Of a stretch of 64,000 bases of DNA, positions 1 to 11,119 are shown one piece after another; position 1 is the first letter of the stretch, and the number at the start of each line of letters is the position of its first letter. The notes under the pieces are model-generated. The model worked only from the letters and a program-made list of their open reading frames with translations. It did no database searches and was not told where the DNA came from. This DNA comes from Symbiodinium microadriaticum. Taxonomy: Eukaryota; Sar; Dinophyceae; Suessiales; Symbiodiniaceae. The position numbers and the translations under genes are program-made. The stretch spans positions 368,247 through 432,246 of the forward strand of contig LSRX01000296.1 of assembly GCA_001939145.1 (NCBI GenBank). The letters are read 5' to 3'.

Positions 1-1478
1 AATATGCACCGAGAGAGGGCCGACAGCCCAACGGAGCTCCAGTACTATTGCTGGCCCGTTCCTATGTACATTAACGTTTTCTGCCGCACTGCGTGCTTGA
101 AGCACTAAGAGCTTAAAAGAGTGCTGTGCGGGGCATAATGCATGAGTTTGAGGCATAGCAGACATCCAAAACCATGCCGCCAGACTCTGGTCAGATGCGA
201 GTCGAGAATGGTGGCCTGTGTCCTGCACTCGGCTCCGCGCACGCTCCGTCCTCCGGCGCAACGTTCGTCCGGCAATCGGTTCTGGGGGCACCTCGTCCTG
301 CGGGCCGTGTGCCTATCTGCGATGCCCACACCCTCCCACCCACACCCAACCCTTCTTCACCCTCCTTGAACTCTAAGGTGGCCTCCTTAGAGAAAATCAG
401 CTTGGGTAGCAGATGTTGTTTCAAGTGCTCTGTATTTGGGGCTGCTGGTGGTTGGCATCTATGCGTCGACGGAGAGCATGCTCAGCACTGTCAGTGACGG
501 TGCGTTCTCCGTGCTTCACTCTTGACATGCGGCACCTAGACACTCGTCGCCAGTCCTCGGACTGTCACCCTGGACCTCAAACTCTTTAACCTCAACCCTA
601 ACAGAGACTGAATTTCTGTGCCACATGTGCAAATCTTTGATTTCTGGACGTAGCCAAATGTGCTATTTAAGCTCAACTCTGGTTGCCTTTCAATGCTGGC
701 ATACTTGGAACTCATCCCTGCACGAACCCCAAACTGCGCACTCTCCTACCATCAGTCCAAGAAAACTAGGTATCGCATCTATATTTCTAGCAAGCCTCAC
801 CTGAACCCTTGAAAGCCTAGCTAAAAGATTGACTGCTACAAAGCATGCGCGGAAATGGCATTGACCTCCGTGCTTGCGGGTCTTTGCTCGGAAGTACTAC
901 CTTCGAGCCATGTGCTTGTGAAGCGGCTGAGGACTTGCAGGGAGCATTCTTTATCCGCCAGCCATCAACGTCTCAAGGTCAACGACTGTAGTAGCTTTCT
1001 CTTTGTGTGATCGCTGCCAGGCTCGAAATTCTTCAAATATTCATCTCGTTTGAAAATCTCATTTGTTGGGAGAGGCCATGACGAGCTTGCATGGATCGTC
1101 TTAAAGGACACATGGCAGGTTTTGCTAGGTTTCCACAAGTTCTCTCATAATCATCTGTTATGCCAGGATTATCACAGAGCTCGTGAGGCAGTATCAAGAT
1201 ATTCTTGGTGGCTTCTTGGCAAAGCCCTGGCGATTCGCATCTCATTTACAGGATGATGCATTTGATTGACAGGTTTGCGATGATTCGATAATCTTGGACT
1301 GCTTGTCCCCACTTTGCGGCTCATACAACGTGCCATGCCAACTGAACAGATGCCTATTGACTACGGCTGCGACCACCACCATGTCTACATGAGTTTCTTG
1401 AATAGCGGGGGGCTTGTAATGAAGCGCAAGGCCTTCTAGCTGTCAAGAAAGACTGGAAGGACTCTTTTATGTCGAGCA
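1..1478. other. Intergenic DNA, no gene recognised
   Basis: Short open frames occur on both strands but none carries a recognisable domain, and their composition looks like chance reading of mixed-GC DNA. No RNA gene, long repeat or splice-bounded exon was recognised by eye. The right edge grades into degenerate telomere words. Confidence 0.5.
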
Positions 1479-1680
1479 GGGGTTTAGGGGTCATGGGCAG
1501 GGGTTTGGGATTTAGAGTTTAGGGGTTCTGGGGTTTAGGGTTTACAGTTTAGGGGTTAGGGGTTTGGGGTTTAGGGTTTAAGGGTTCAGGGGTTTGGGGT
1601 TTAGAGTATAGGGTTAGGGGTTCAGGTGTTTGGGGTTTAGAGTTTAGGGCTTAGGGTATAGGGTTTTGGGTTTCGGGACT
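1479..1680 (+). repeat. Degenerate TTTAGGG telomere-like tract
   Basis: About 200 bp of variants of TTTAGGG (GGGGTTTAGGG, GGGTTTAGAG, GGTTTGGGG, TTCAGGGG), G-rich strand on plus. The TTTAGGG heptamer is the telomere repeat type of plants and dinoflagellates. The words are irregular, so this is an old interstitial or dispersed copy and not a functional chromosome end. It directly precedes the GGT lattice array, and the second spacer of that array (1817-1844) still carries a TTTTAGGG word. Confidence 0.8.
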
Positions 1681-1724
1681 AGCAGTTGCAATGAACACTA
1701 GGAAAGTGTTTCTGGCGCTCGGGG

Positions 1725-4156
1725 GGTGGTGGTGGTGGTGGTGGTGGTGGTGGTGGCGGCCCGGGCCGGGGGTTTTTACTCGGGGGTGGTGGTGGTGGTG
1801 GTGGTGGTGGTGGTGGTGTGTTTTAGGGTTTCAGGGGTTTTTTAGGTGGTGGTGGTGGTGGTGGTGGTGGTGGTGGTTATTTGGGGCTGTTGAGGGCTTC
1901 TTTCGGTGGTGGTGGTGGTGGTGGTGGTGGTGGTGGGGGGAGGGCAAAAGGGGGCGACAGGGGAGGTGGTGGTGGTGGTGGTGGTGGTGGTGGTGGGAAT
2001 ACAAGATCTGACACAGAGACGACTTGCGGTCTCCTTCAAAGCGACGTAGCACGGCGATTCAGGTCGGAGGGTATGTATGCCTTAGGTGGTGGTGGTGGTG
2101 GTGGTGGTGGTGGTGGCCCAAGATCGTAACCGCTAACCTCAAGGGGTGGTGGTGGTGGTGGTGGTGGTGGTGGTGGTCTGGCTTGAGAAATCTCCTGAAG
2201 CATCGGTGGTGGTGGTGGTGGTGGTGGTGGTGGTGGCAAAACAGAGAAGGACCCTTCCTTTCACGGTGGTGGTGGTGGTGGTGGTGGTGGTGGTGGATCC
2301 TGAAGCCGGAACCCTCAACACGGGGGTGGTGGTGGTGGTGGTGGTGGTGGTGGTGGGGGAGAATCAGGGGGACTTGCTAAAGTGGGTGGTGGTGGTGGTG
2401 GTGGTGGTGGTGGTGGGTTTTTCGGGTAGTGCCACTCCTTACGTATAATGCGCTTACTGCGGCCCGCGAGCTCTTGATACCTGCCACACTAATAACTGGA
2501 TTATGGTGGTGGTGGTGGTGGTGGTGGTGGTGGTGGATATTCATCCTTCCTGCCAACAACTTGCCAACAACCGCTCCGTCCTGAGAACCACCAACCCTTG
2601 ACGTAACTCCAAAACCTTCAGTCTGACCCTTGACCCCAAACTCTAGACCCCTGACCCCTGAACCGGATAACCCGAAACCCCCTTGGTGGTGGTGGTGGTG
2701 GTGGTGGTGGTGGTGGCCGCTTTGGATTTGCTGCAGGCTGCGCAGCCGCTTCTCGGCAGGGCTGGAGGGATTCAGAGCGAGTGCAGAGAAGCCTGCACCG
2801 TAAGGGTGGTGGTGGTGGTGGTGGTGGTGGTGGTGGCTAATAAGAGCCTACAGCCTGAACCCTAGGTGGTGGTGGTGGTGGTGGTGGTGGTGGTGGTCCG
2901 GGGAAATCAAAATTGAGACCACGGGGTGGTGGTGGTGGTGGTGGTGGTGGTGGTGGAGTCCTGCAATCATGAGAATCAGGAGAAGGTGGTGGTGGTGGTG
3001 GTGGTGGTGGTGGTGGCTTGCTGCTCACTCTTTCAAGAAACTTGGCGATGTTGAAAGGAGACCCCTGCTGAAGAGGGCTGCTGCACTTCGAGGGCTCTTT
3101 GCGTGGTGGTGGTGGTGGTGGTGGTGGTGGTGGTGGTCAGCCTTTGGAGTCCTTGTGGTGCCTCGGTGGTGGTGGTGGTGGTGGTGGTGGTGGTGGAAGT
3201 GTCGATGCTTTATCCTAGAATAGGGGTGGTGGTGGTGGTGGTGGTGGTGGTGGTGGCAAGCAACAGGGACAGGGCACAAGACTCAGCTGACATACAGCAG
3301 AACAGAATGAAGAAATGTATAAACCTCCACAACCTCAACCCCCAGGTGGTGGTGGTGGTGGTGGTGGTGGTGGTGGTCGGCTCGGGCGCTTGCCGCCCGT
3401 TTGCGGTGGTGGTGGTGGTGGTGGTGGTGGTGGTGGAGTTTGGGATTGGACTGTAGCGTGCGGAGGTGGTGGTGGTGGTGGTGGTGGTGGTGGTGGTCAC
3501 AACAGGTCTCGAGGTCAAGCAGCCCATCACATCAACTCAGCAACATTCACCCACCGCCTGCTGACACCGTGCCGGGCATCCGACGGTGGTGGTGGTGGTG
3601 GTGGTGGTGGTGGTGGCTTGATGTGGCCAAGAGCCTACCACAGCGGTGGTGGTGGTGGTGGTGGTGGTGGTGGTGGTTACACAAATCTCTACGACTCCGA
3701 CGCTGGTGGTGGTGGTGGTGGTGGTGGTGGTGGTGGCAGAGTTCGAAATGCTACGCCCAAACACGGTGGTGGTGGTGGTGGTGGTGGTGGTGGTGGGCCA
3801 TCGCCGAATAAACTCTGAACCCCAGGTGGTGGTGGTGGTGGTGGTGGTGGTGGTGGCACCAAGCGCGATCAGCAAACCCTAAAGGGTGGTGGTGGTGGTG
3901 GTGGTGGTGGTGGTGGGATCTATGCAGCACAGGGCCTGCGCCTCGGTGGTGGTGGTGGTGGTGGTGGTGGTGGTGGAGCGTGTTGGTGTTCTGTGTCATC
4001 TTACGGTGGTGGTGGTGGTGGTGGTGGTGGTGGTGGTGATGCTGCTGATGATGAGGTTGATGAGGGTGGTGGTGGTGGTGGTGGTGGTGGTGGTGGCGCA
4101 GTAGCAGGCGATACTAGGAGTGGTGGTGGTGGTGGTGGTGGTGGTGGTGGTGGTGG
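1725..4156 (+). repeat. 60-bp lattice array of 33 (GGT)10GG tracts with unique spacers
   Basis: Seen directly: 32-bp tracts of (GGT)10GG start at 1725, 1785, 1845, 1905, 1965, 2085, 2145, 2205, 2265, 2325, 2385, 2505, 2685, 2805, 2865, 2925, 2985, 3105, 3165, 3225, 3345, 3405, 3465, and every 60 bp from 3585 to 4125. Every start is 45 modulo 60. The intervening 28-bp segments are unrelated to one another. Where a slot is empty the gap is 88 bp (after 1965, 2385, 2505... see also 2685, 2985, 3225, 3465) or 148 bp (2537-2684). Tract length does not vary except the last, which is one unit longer (4122-4156). The geometry resembles a CRISPR array, but the repeat is a microsatellite, no cas genes exist and the host is eukaryotic. 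Neither microsatellite slippage nor ordinary tandem duplication predicts invariant tracts with wholly unrelated spacers. A fixed-width assembly or file artefact is a serious alternative. Confidence 0.95.
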
Positions 4157-4195
4157 AGGTGGAGTAGTAGCAGTAGTAGCACTAGCAGCAGTAGC

Positions 4196-4248
<53 letters not shown>

Positions 4249-4256
4249 TAGCAGTG
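4157..4256 (+). repeat. Compound GGA/GTA microsatellite
   Basis: The last GGT tract continues through GGAGGTGGA into interrupted GTAGCA and then (GTA)n with normal microsatellite imperfections. Unlike the array upstream it behaves like ordinary slippage-derived trinucleotide DNA, so it may be the genuine repeat locus beside which the lattice array lies. Confidence 0.85.
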
Positions 4257-5599
4257 GGATCTCACAAACTCTGTCGAAATGCTCTTTCACAGGAGGCTCA
4301 GGCTATAATGATCTTTTTTGTGTGGTTGGGGCTTTTTTGTAGGACTTCAGGGTTTAGGGGTTCTTTGGTTTAGGGGTTGCAAGGATTGGGAGTTGAGGCT
4401 GGAAGATTCCCGGAACTGTTCCTGCCAGGAATTAGGGCACCAGAAACAAGCTCGGAATTTTAACCAAATCCCCTTGTGCCAAGAACACTACCAATCCAAT
4501 TGGTTGCACCCCTTCCAACATGGCGAACACCTTGGAGACCGCCAAGTTTTCGACTTTTCGTGGCCCTGGGACCGGCCTGGAACCCCCCTGGGACCCCTGG
4601 GACGTTGTAAGCTTCGCTTAAGTAAGAAACTCAGCTAGCTCCACGGGGCTAGCTTTCGTGATAAGGCAGCCCGAAGTTCAGCATCGACTGGTTCTATTCC
4701 CAGGTCCGTGCTTTGTTTGGTTCCCATGCTGCTACGAGGTCGGTCAACCTGTCGACTTGTCTATCTGAGAGCCAAGCATCCAAGCTTGAGGGGCAAAAGA
4801 GCAAGAAAAAGACGGTTTGCTCTGTATGTGCAGATCAAAATCTTTGACTGTGTTCTTTGCCACAGACATCTCAGAGTAATTGAAATCATCAAATATGTGA
4901 AAAGAAAACATGCTGTGAGACAGTTTACAAAAATGTAACACAACCACTTGGTTTGTGTTGTTGTTCTTTTATCGTTTTTCGAAGTGGGCAAAGGATGTTT
5001 AGAAAGGCGTAAACGAACCGACCGAATTCAAAGTGGACGGAAAGCATTACAGCCTCTTCTTGCTCCCAGGCCTTTACAGGGTCAGACGCTTAAGGGAACA
5101 CTACTTTTCCGGGACTTCGCGCACATCAGGGAAGAGCTTCAAGCACGCAGGTGTCCCAGCGCCGGCCTGCTGACATCTATTTGCCCGCCTTAAATGGGGC
5201 TCCCACCGCACTCGACTTGGCTGTTACAGCGCCGGAGTCCCAGGCGAGCCAAGAGGCTCTCGCTGCGTCCCACCTCACCTCCCGCCTCCCTCCTCCCGCC
5301 TCCCCCCTCCCACGCAGCCCACTGCTGGCCAACGGGCGGGATCAGGACTGCCGCGTGGCACTACGTTTAGAAGAAACATGAAGAAAACCTTCGTCGCCGC
5401 TTATAAACTCATGTGCAGCACTTCCTGGCTGCTGCCAGGTGGCTGCCCGGAGCTGGGCAAATCGCTGCTCAGCAAGCACTGCGAATAGCCTGGGCTCTGT
5501 CGTCTGCAAGTACCCCAAGAACACATATTATATAACCAGCTCAATGAAACCTTGCGTGTGGAGAAATTCGCGACCCAATCTTTGCACGGTTGCGTCAAG
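4257..5599. other. Intergenic DNA, no gene recognised
   Basis: Contains a short TTTAGGGG-like patch near 4345-4375 and otherwise mixed sequence. Open frames of up to about 80 codons show no recognisable domain. It includes the region downstream of the minus-strand kinase. Confidence 0.4.
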
Positions 5600-6549
5600 T
5601 CAGGCCGGCTTTCCCGGCAGTCTCGCCAGCTGCTGGACGGCAGTGGCAGCTGTGCTGCGACGCAGCGGCTTTCTTTGAAGCAGCTGCTCTAGAACGCGTC
5701 GGGCAGGCTTGTAGGGCTTACGCAAGCCTCCCCATTCCAACTGCTGCCGTTCAACGACTTGCCGTACTTCTTCTTTGCGGCCTGTCCACGGCAACTGGCC
5801 AAAGAGCAAAGCGTACAATAGTACGCCGAATGACCAAACATCTGCTTTATGGTCATAGCTGCCCAGAAACATCTCGGGCGCGCAGTAGCTGCGTGTACCA
5901 ACTGCATCGTGCAAAGCGTCCCCTGGTGCCAGGGACCTTGCCAGACCAAAATCAGCGATGCGAGCATCGAGCGGGGGCAGGATTTCTGTAACTAGGATAT
6001 TGTCTTCCTTGAGATCTCGATGGATGATGTGCCTGGAGTGAAGGAAAGCGATGCCTTGCGCAACCTGAAGTGCAACATGCGCAAGATCCTGAGGAGAAAG
6101 GCGTCCGTGAAACGTAGACACGTCAGCCAACGAACCTTCCATGAGCTCCGTCATGAGCATCTCCTGTGTCCCCACCTCCATGCGCCGTAGCTGCGGAGCA
6201 CAGAAGGGTGCGCGCCAGCTTCCAACAGACGAGCCTCTTCTCCAAGTGTGGCGCCACGTACTGCAATCTTGACAGCCACGGGCACGCTGCAAAAACGAGC
6301 CCTCCACACTTCTCCGAAGCCTCCGTGGCCAATCATGTTTTCAAGGACTGGCGCTGCTGGCATCAAGGCACGCATTGGCCTTGCAGCGTCGTCTTCAAGC
6401 CTTTTCATGGTGTCGAGACGCACGCGCAACATGCTTTCACCCAGAAGCTGCAATCGCGCCCGTCTTTGGGGCCGATGCAGCGGCACCAGGGCAGCCACCC
6501 TTCCACGCGCATGCCCGCAAAGGAACTTCACAAGAACAACTATGGCCAT
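5600..6549 (-). pseudogene. Protein kinase, frameshifted, intronless
   Basis: Two overlapping minus frames together cover a eukaryotic protein kinase fold of about 316 residues. The upstream frame (from ATG 6549) begins with a hydrophobic stretch (MAIVVLVKFLCG), suggesting a signal anchor. It carries the glycine-rich loop (GHGGFGEV) and the ATP-binding lysine in VAVK (codon near 6270-6268). It ends at a stop after a shift near 6170-6182, beside a CCCC run. The downstream frame continues with the hinge (TELMEGS), catalytic loop HRDLKEDN, DFGLA, an APE motif, DVWSFG and the conserved Arg of subdomain XI, ending at a natural stop at 5600. All catalytic residues (K, HRD Asp, DFG Asp) are present, so a one-base change is the only visible lesion. 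The family is Ser/Thr or tyrosine-kinase-like by the HRDLKxxN signature. It could be a sequencing or assembly indel rather than a true pseudogene. No introns are visible, which is compatible with a retrocopy. Confidence 0.88.
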
Positions 6550-8118
6550 ACACCGCCACACCCAAAAGCTTCCAGCCCATGCTGGCTTGCCATGCTGCGC
6601 TGTCACAGCGGCGTGCAGCAGTAGTTGTTGTGGTTGTTGTGGTAAAACTCATATTGGCAGAAGCTTGTTCTATCTTTATTGACATTCCTTCATTTTACTG
6701 CTACGTTGATGGGTACGGATGTTGCTACGAAAATAACAACTACTGGCGAGTTTCCGTGATTAGAACGGGCACTGATGCATTTACTGTCATGGCCAGGCTT
6801 GAGTGGTGCCATGCTTCCCTCTATCCAATACTCCCGAACCCCCTCTAATCAGTACTGCCCTGTCAGAGCATGGCTTGTCAACATAGCTGTCGATCGTTGC
6901 TTCCAGACGCATGCCTTGAGGTAGATTGAATCCCATTTGTTTTTGGTATTGATGCCGTCGTCAGGCTTTGGACATTTAGGGCTCCGACTGGCAGCGCCCA
7001 TGAAGCAATAACATCCCTGAAGTTTCTGTTCTAGTCAGGCTGCGTCTCAGGGGTCCCAGGACAAAGGGATAGTGGAGTCTGGAATTGAGCTACTGCTTTC
7101 AAGGCTGCTTCGAAGGTTTAGGGACTTCGGGCCCCAAGCGTTTGACGAGAGCTTTCAATCCTGGTCAACCTCTCAGATGTAGGACTTTGGAGCTCACTCG
7201 ACGGTCCTTGAGGGTGCGAACGCTACGCCTCGGATGTCGGACAAAGACTTCCAGTCTTTTTCAGCTTTAGGAAGTGCATTGCGGCATTTGTGTTAGTTCA
7301 GGCTTGGGTATTTCTGGCTTGAGGTTTAAGTCCTGAAAGTTGAAAAGTCCAGGCTTCACGGCGTGGCGTTTTCTGGGTTTGGGGAAAGGAGTGGCTTTTG
7401 GGTCTATCATTCGAGGTCTACTGTTAACGTTGTTGCTCAGCCCCGCCATCCTCGCAACCGAAGCATACGAAAGCTCTCTTACTCACCCCGACCCTACACG
7501 AAGACTACAAACGGGTCACATGCAAAGCAGAAGCGTAATGCTTGCACCCACCATCGTTGGAGGAAACTACTACAAGTATTGTAGCAGAGAACGATTTACG
7601 GGCTTGTGAAGTTCTGGTGGGATTGCTGTTATTTAGCAACCGCAACAACAAGAAAAGAAGAAAAGGAGGAGCAGCGATGGCAGCCGCGACATGAACAATA
7701 ACAACATTTCCCAAATTGATGATGGCCCAACCCCCCTTAAGCCTCCAGAAGTTCTTGCCGAGCGGCTTTCCCGGCACGAGGTATTGTGGATGCCTGAGAC
7801 TTGGAAGCAGTCTTCGACATTCGGGTGTCGGACTTAACGTTTGCAGCATGGTTTTTAAAGCTTAGACTTTGGGGAAGAGTCTTCAGCTGCCCGGCATGCG
7901 CCTGAAGTTCAACGGCAAAGACCAGCATACACGCCATTGACAAAGTAAAATCGCAGCAGGCCAGCACGCCACGTCTCACATCCGAAGCTCAGACATGCGT
8001 ATGGGTCCTGAACATCACAGTTTCACAACTGCATACAAAAACAGCAGCAAGATAATTCCTCAAGTCCTGAACACTACCTGTACACACAAATGCATACTCG
8101 CACTCTTTCAATTTCTAT
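6550..8118. other. Intergenic DNA, no gene recognised
   Basis: Upstream region of the kinase. It includes a short GTTGTGGTTGTTGTGG patch near 6620-6645. No domain-bearing frame or RNA gene was recognised. The right end grades into CATT tetranucleotide DNA. Confidence 0.4.
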
Positions 8119-9480
8119 GAACTCATTCATTCATTCATTCAATCATTAAATCGTTCATTTACTGATGCATGCATGCATGCATGCATGTGTGCATTCGTCT
8201 CATACACTTCATTCATTAAGCCGGTATTTATTCCTTTCTCTCGTTCATTCATTCATTCATTCATGCCTTCTTCCGTTCCATTGCACTTCCTTCTTTCCTT
8301 CCTTCCATCATGCAAGCATGCATGCATTCATTTGATGCGTTTCACTCGCTTTATTCATTCCGTCATTCATTCGTGCATGCATGCATGCCTAGATTGATTC
8401 ACTCACCTACGCAGTCATTCATTCATTTATTCATTCATTCATCCATCCAACCATCCATCCATCCATCCATTCATTCATGCCTTCTTCCATTCTAACCCAT
8501 TCCATTCCACTTCCTTCATTCCTTACTTCCCTGCTCCTTCTTTTCGTTCATGCATTCATGCATGCGTTTGGTTTGTTCAATCTTTCACTCATTCACCCAC
8601 TTTCTCGCTAAGTCTCGCATCACTCGTTCACTCCACGACTCACTCACTCACTCACTTAACTCTTTCATTTGTTCGGTACATCATATTTTCGTTCATTCAT
8701 TCATGCATCGATTCAGACTGTCAGTTTGTCATGTCATGTCACGTCACATCACGTCACGTCATGTCTTGTCACGCCATCCCTTTATGCATCCCTTCATTTA
8801 TTCCTTCTGTCCTTCCTTGCTTCGTTGCTTCATTCTTGAATCGTACTTCGCAGCTTCTTCTCTCGTTCGTTCATTCGCTCCTTCACTCGTGCACTCCCGC
8901 ACTCGCTCACTCATCCACCCATCCATCCATCCATCCATACATCAATCCATGAATTCATTCAATCTGGACTCTTTCATGCAAGAGTCAGTTCATTCATCCG
9001 AACACTAACTTATTCATGCATTCATTCATTCATTCATTCATTCATTCATTCAGTCAGTCAGTCAGTCAGTCAGTCAGTCAGTCAGTCATTCATTCATGCA
9101 TTCTTTCATTCATTCGCTCCTTCATTCACTCATTCATTCATTCGTTCATTCACTGAAAGTCTTCACTCGTTTGCTGCTGCGTTCACATATCCACCCATGC
9201 ATTGACAAGTACATGCGATCATTCATTAATTCCTTAGCTCGTTCAGTCGTTCCTTCATTTCACGTCATTGCATGTGGCATGGTTCCTTCATTTCACTTCA
9301 TTCGATTTGGCTTCAATCCGTTTCATTACGCTTCATGGAACCACTGGAACCACTTGATTGACTCGTTCCGTCATGATTCATTCTATGCGCTAACTAGCAT
9401 GGCTGCATTCGTTGTTTGCTATCTTCATTCCTTTTCTTTCGCTCATGCCGTTCATTCACTCTGCTTGTGTGCTCCATTCC
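8119..9480 (+). repeat. CATT-family tetranucleotide megatract
   Basis: About 1.4 kb dominated by CATT words on the plus strand (long pure runs near 8119-8140, 8245-8265, 9014-9050). It is interspersed with ATGC runs (8167-8187), CATC runs (8440-8470, 8917-8945), GTCA/CGTCA runs (8727-8775) and a pure GTCA block (9051-9092). Open frames across it encode only His/Ser/Phe/Ile repeats and are translation artefacts of a 4-bp repeat read in triplets. Confidence 0.9.
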
Positions 9481-9579
9481 ATTCAGTCATACGTACATGT
9501 GTAAACGTACAAGCAAATGTACAGATAGATACTTACTTACAAATCTATGAACACAGTTGCACAACTTATATATGCATAT

Positions 9580-9735
9580 CTGTATATATATATATATATA
9601 CATGATATGTATGCACCTACTGCATGTGTACAGGTTACGCATCTGTGTATAAATCAGCAGCTAATCATAAACCAAATCTGCAGTTGTACAACTCACCAAC
9701 GTGTCTCTGTATATATGTGTGTGTGTGTGTGTATG
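9580..9735. repeat. TA and TG dinucleotide runs
   Basis: A (TA)n run near 9582-9600 and a (TG)n run near 9715-9733, with the mixed region between them containing ATGTGTA-like words. Ordinary microsatellites. Confidence 0.85.
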
Positions 9736-9845
9736 CACATACATAGATACATGCTTGAATACCCAGAGAGTTAAAAAGATACATATGTGCATACCCAGAG
9801 AGCGAAAAATGTGTACGAGTTATAGGCAGATGGAAATGTGTACAA

Positions 9846-10138
9846 GCATGCATGCATGCATGGATGGGTGGACGGATGGACGGAGGGACGGAGGGACGGA
9901 CGGGCGGACGGACGGACGGATGTATGGACGGATGTATGGACGGATGAACAGATGGACCGACGGACGGATGAAGCCATGGACGGATGGACAGATGGAGGGC
10001 GGGAGGCATGGAGGGATGGAGGGATGCACGGACGGAGGGATGGAGAGATGGATGGATTGGCTGATTTGGCTGGATGGATGGATGGATGGAGGGAGCGAGG
10101 GAGGGATGGAAGGAGGGATGCATGGATGGATGGATGTT
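9846..10138 (+). repeat. GGAC/GGAT tetranucleotide tract
   Basis: About 290 bp of imperfect GGAC, GGAT and GGAG tetramers, starting with an ATGC run at 9846-9862. Purine-rich on the plus strand, whereas the CATT/CATC tract to the left is pyrimidine-rich on the plus strand. The open frames here (Asp/Gly/Arg/Trp on plus, Ser/Pro/His/Ile on minus) are repeat translations. Confidence 0.9.
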
Positions 10139-11119
10139 TGATGTTTTGTGCACGTCCCGTTCGCCTGTTCGACTACCAATGCACACATTCATATAAAGAG
10201 CTCATCCTCCTCAGGTATCATTTGTCCGCATATCTCGCCGCTGAATCACACACGACGCTTCGCTGTGTCTCTCTGAAAGAGCTCACCTGAGCGGACCGCA
10301 TTGATGTCGCCTTTCTACTTAGCTGCTACCAGGTCTACCTCAAGAGCGTCATGTGCCGAGTGCGCAGCGCGAATCGGCGTCGAAGCTGCATGGAACCAGT
10401 TCCGAGGAACCTGCAACGGTCGTTCCGGTTCAGCATTCAGCCTTCAGCCTGAGGGTGCTGGACTGGGGTCTCAGCGTTGACACTTCAGGGTTAGGAGGTT
10501 GATGCATGAATTTCAAGGTTCAGGTGGAAGGTTGTGGATCAACTCCCAACTTTATTCGTCTCCTACGAACTGCCAACCCATCTTCCTCGTAGGACCGCAG
10601 AGCTTCCAACTAAGCCTATGTAAACCAGACACTCCAACAAGGAGGCATCCTCCCCCCCCCCCCCCCGGCCCCCCCGCAACGCCTATCTATTCTTACCCCA
10701 GGGCCCAAAGGTGATGGGCAAAGCGATGTTTCTGGGTTTTGGGTGTTGGATCTAGGTTAGGATTTGGAGCTCGAAGATGGCACGAAGCTGAACCGCCCAC
10801 GACCGAGAGGTCCAAGAGCCTCAGGCTCTCCTCTGGCCTGTCTCTAAGACTGATGCCCAACATGACCGAAGAATCAGCACCAAACGGCAGCACAGCCCCG
10901 TGATGACAACCACCCATGCGGTACCGCGCCACCAGGAAAGCAGCATGACTTGACAGCACTTACAAGTTGACAAGACTAGTCACGACACTGATTCAAACCC
11001 CTGCAGAGTTCATGCTGGCTACAACGGGATCAGTTGTCACAAACGCTGTTGCCACTCTGATAGCACTGACCGCAATGACAGAAGGACTTCCCATCGTGAT
11101 GCAACGAATATTAGGTATC
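10139..11119. other. Intergenic DNA with a C15 run
   Basis: No gene recognised. A run of 15 C (10652-10666), then GG and seven more C, is the only marked feature. Short TAGG-type words appear at 10737-10770. Confidence 0.5.

Noticed and set aside
1691..4104. Poly-Trp, Gly, Val, His, Thr or Pro open frames in the GGT array
   Set aside because: All are triplet-repeat translations in every frame of both strands; the spacers contribute stops and no conserved peptide.
1725..4156. True CRISPR array
   Set aside because: Direct-repeat geometry fits, but the repeat is a pure trinucleotide, there are no cas genes or leader, and the surrounding DNA is eukaryotic.
8173..10290. His/Ser/Phe/Ile-rich and Asp/Gly/Arg/Met-rich frames of 60-175 codons
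   Set aside because: They arise from tetranucleotide repeats read in triplets and overlap on both strands.
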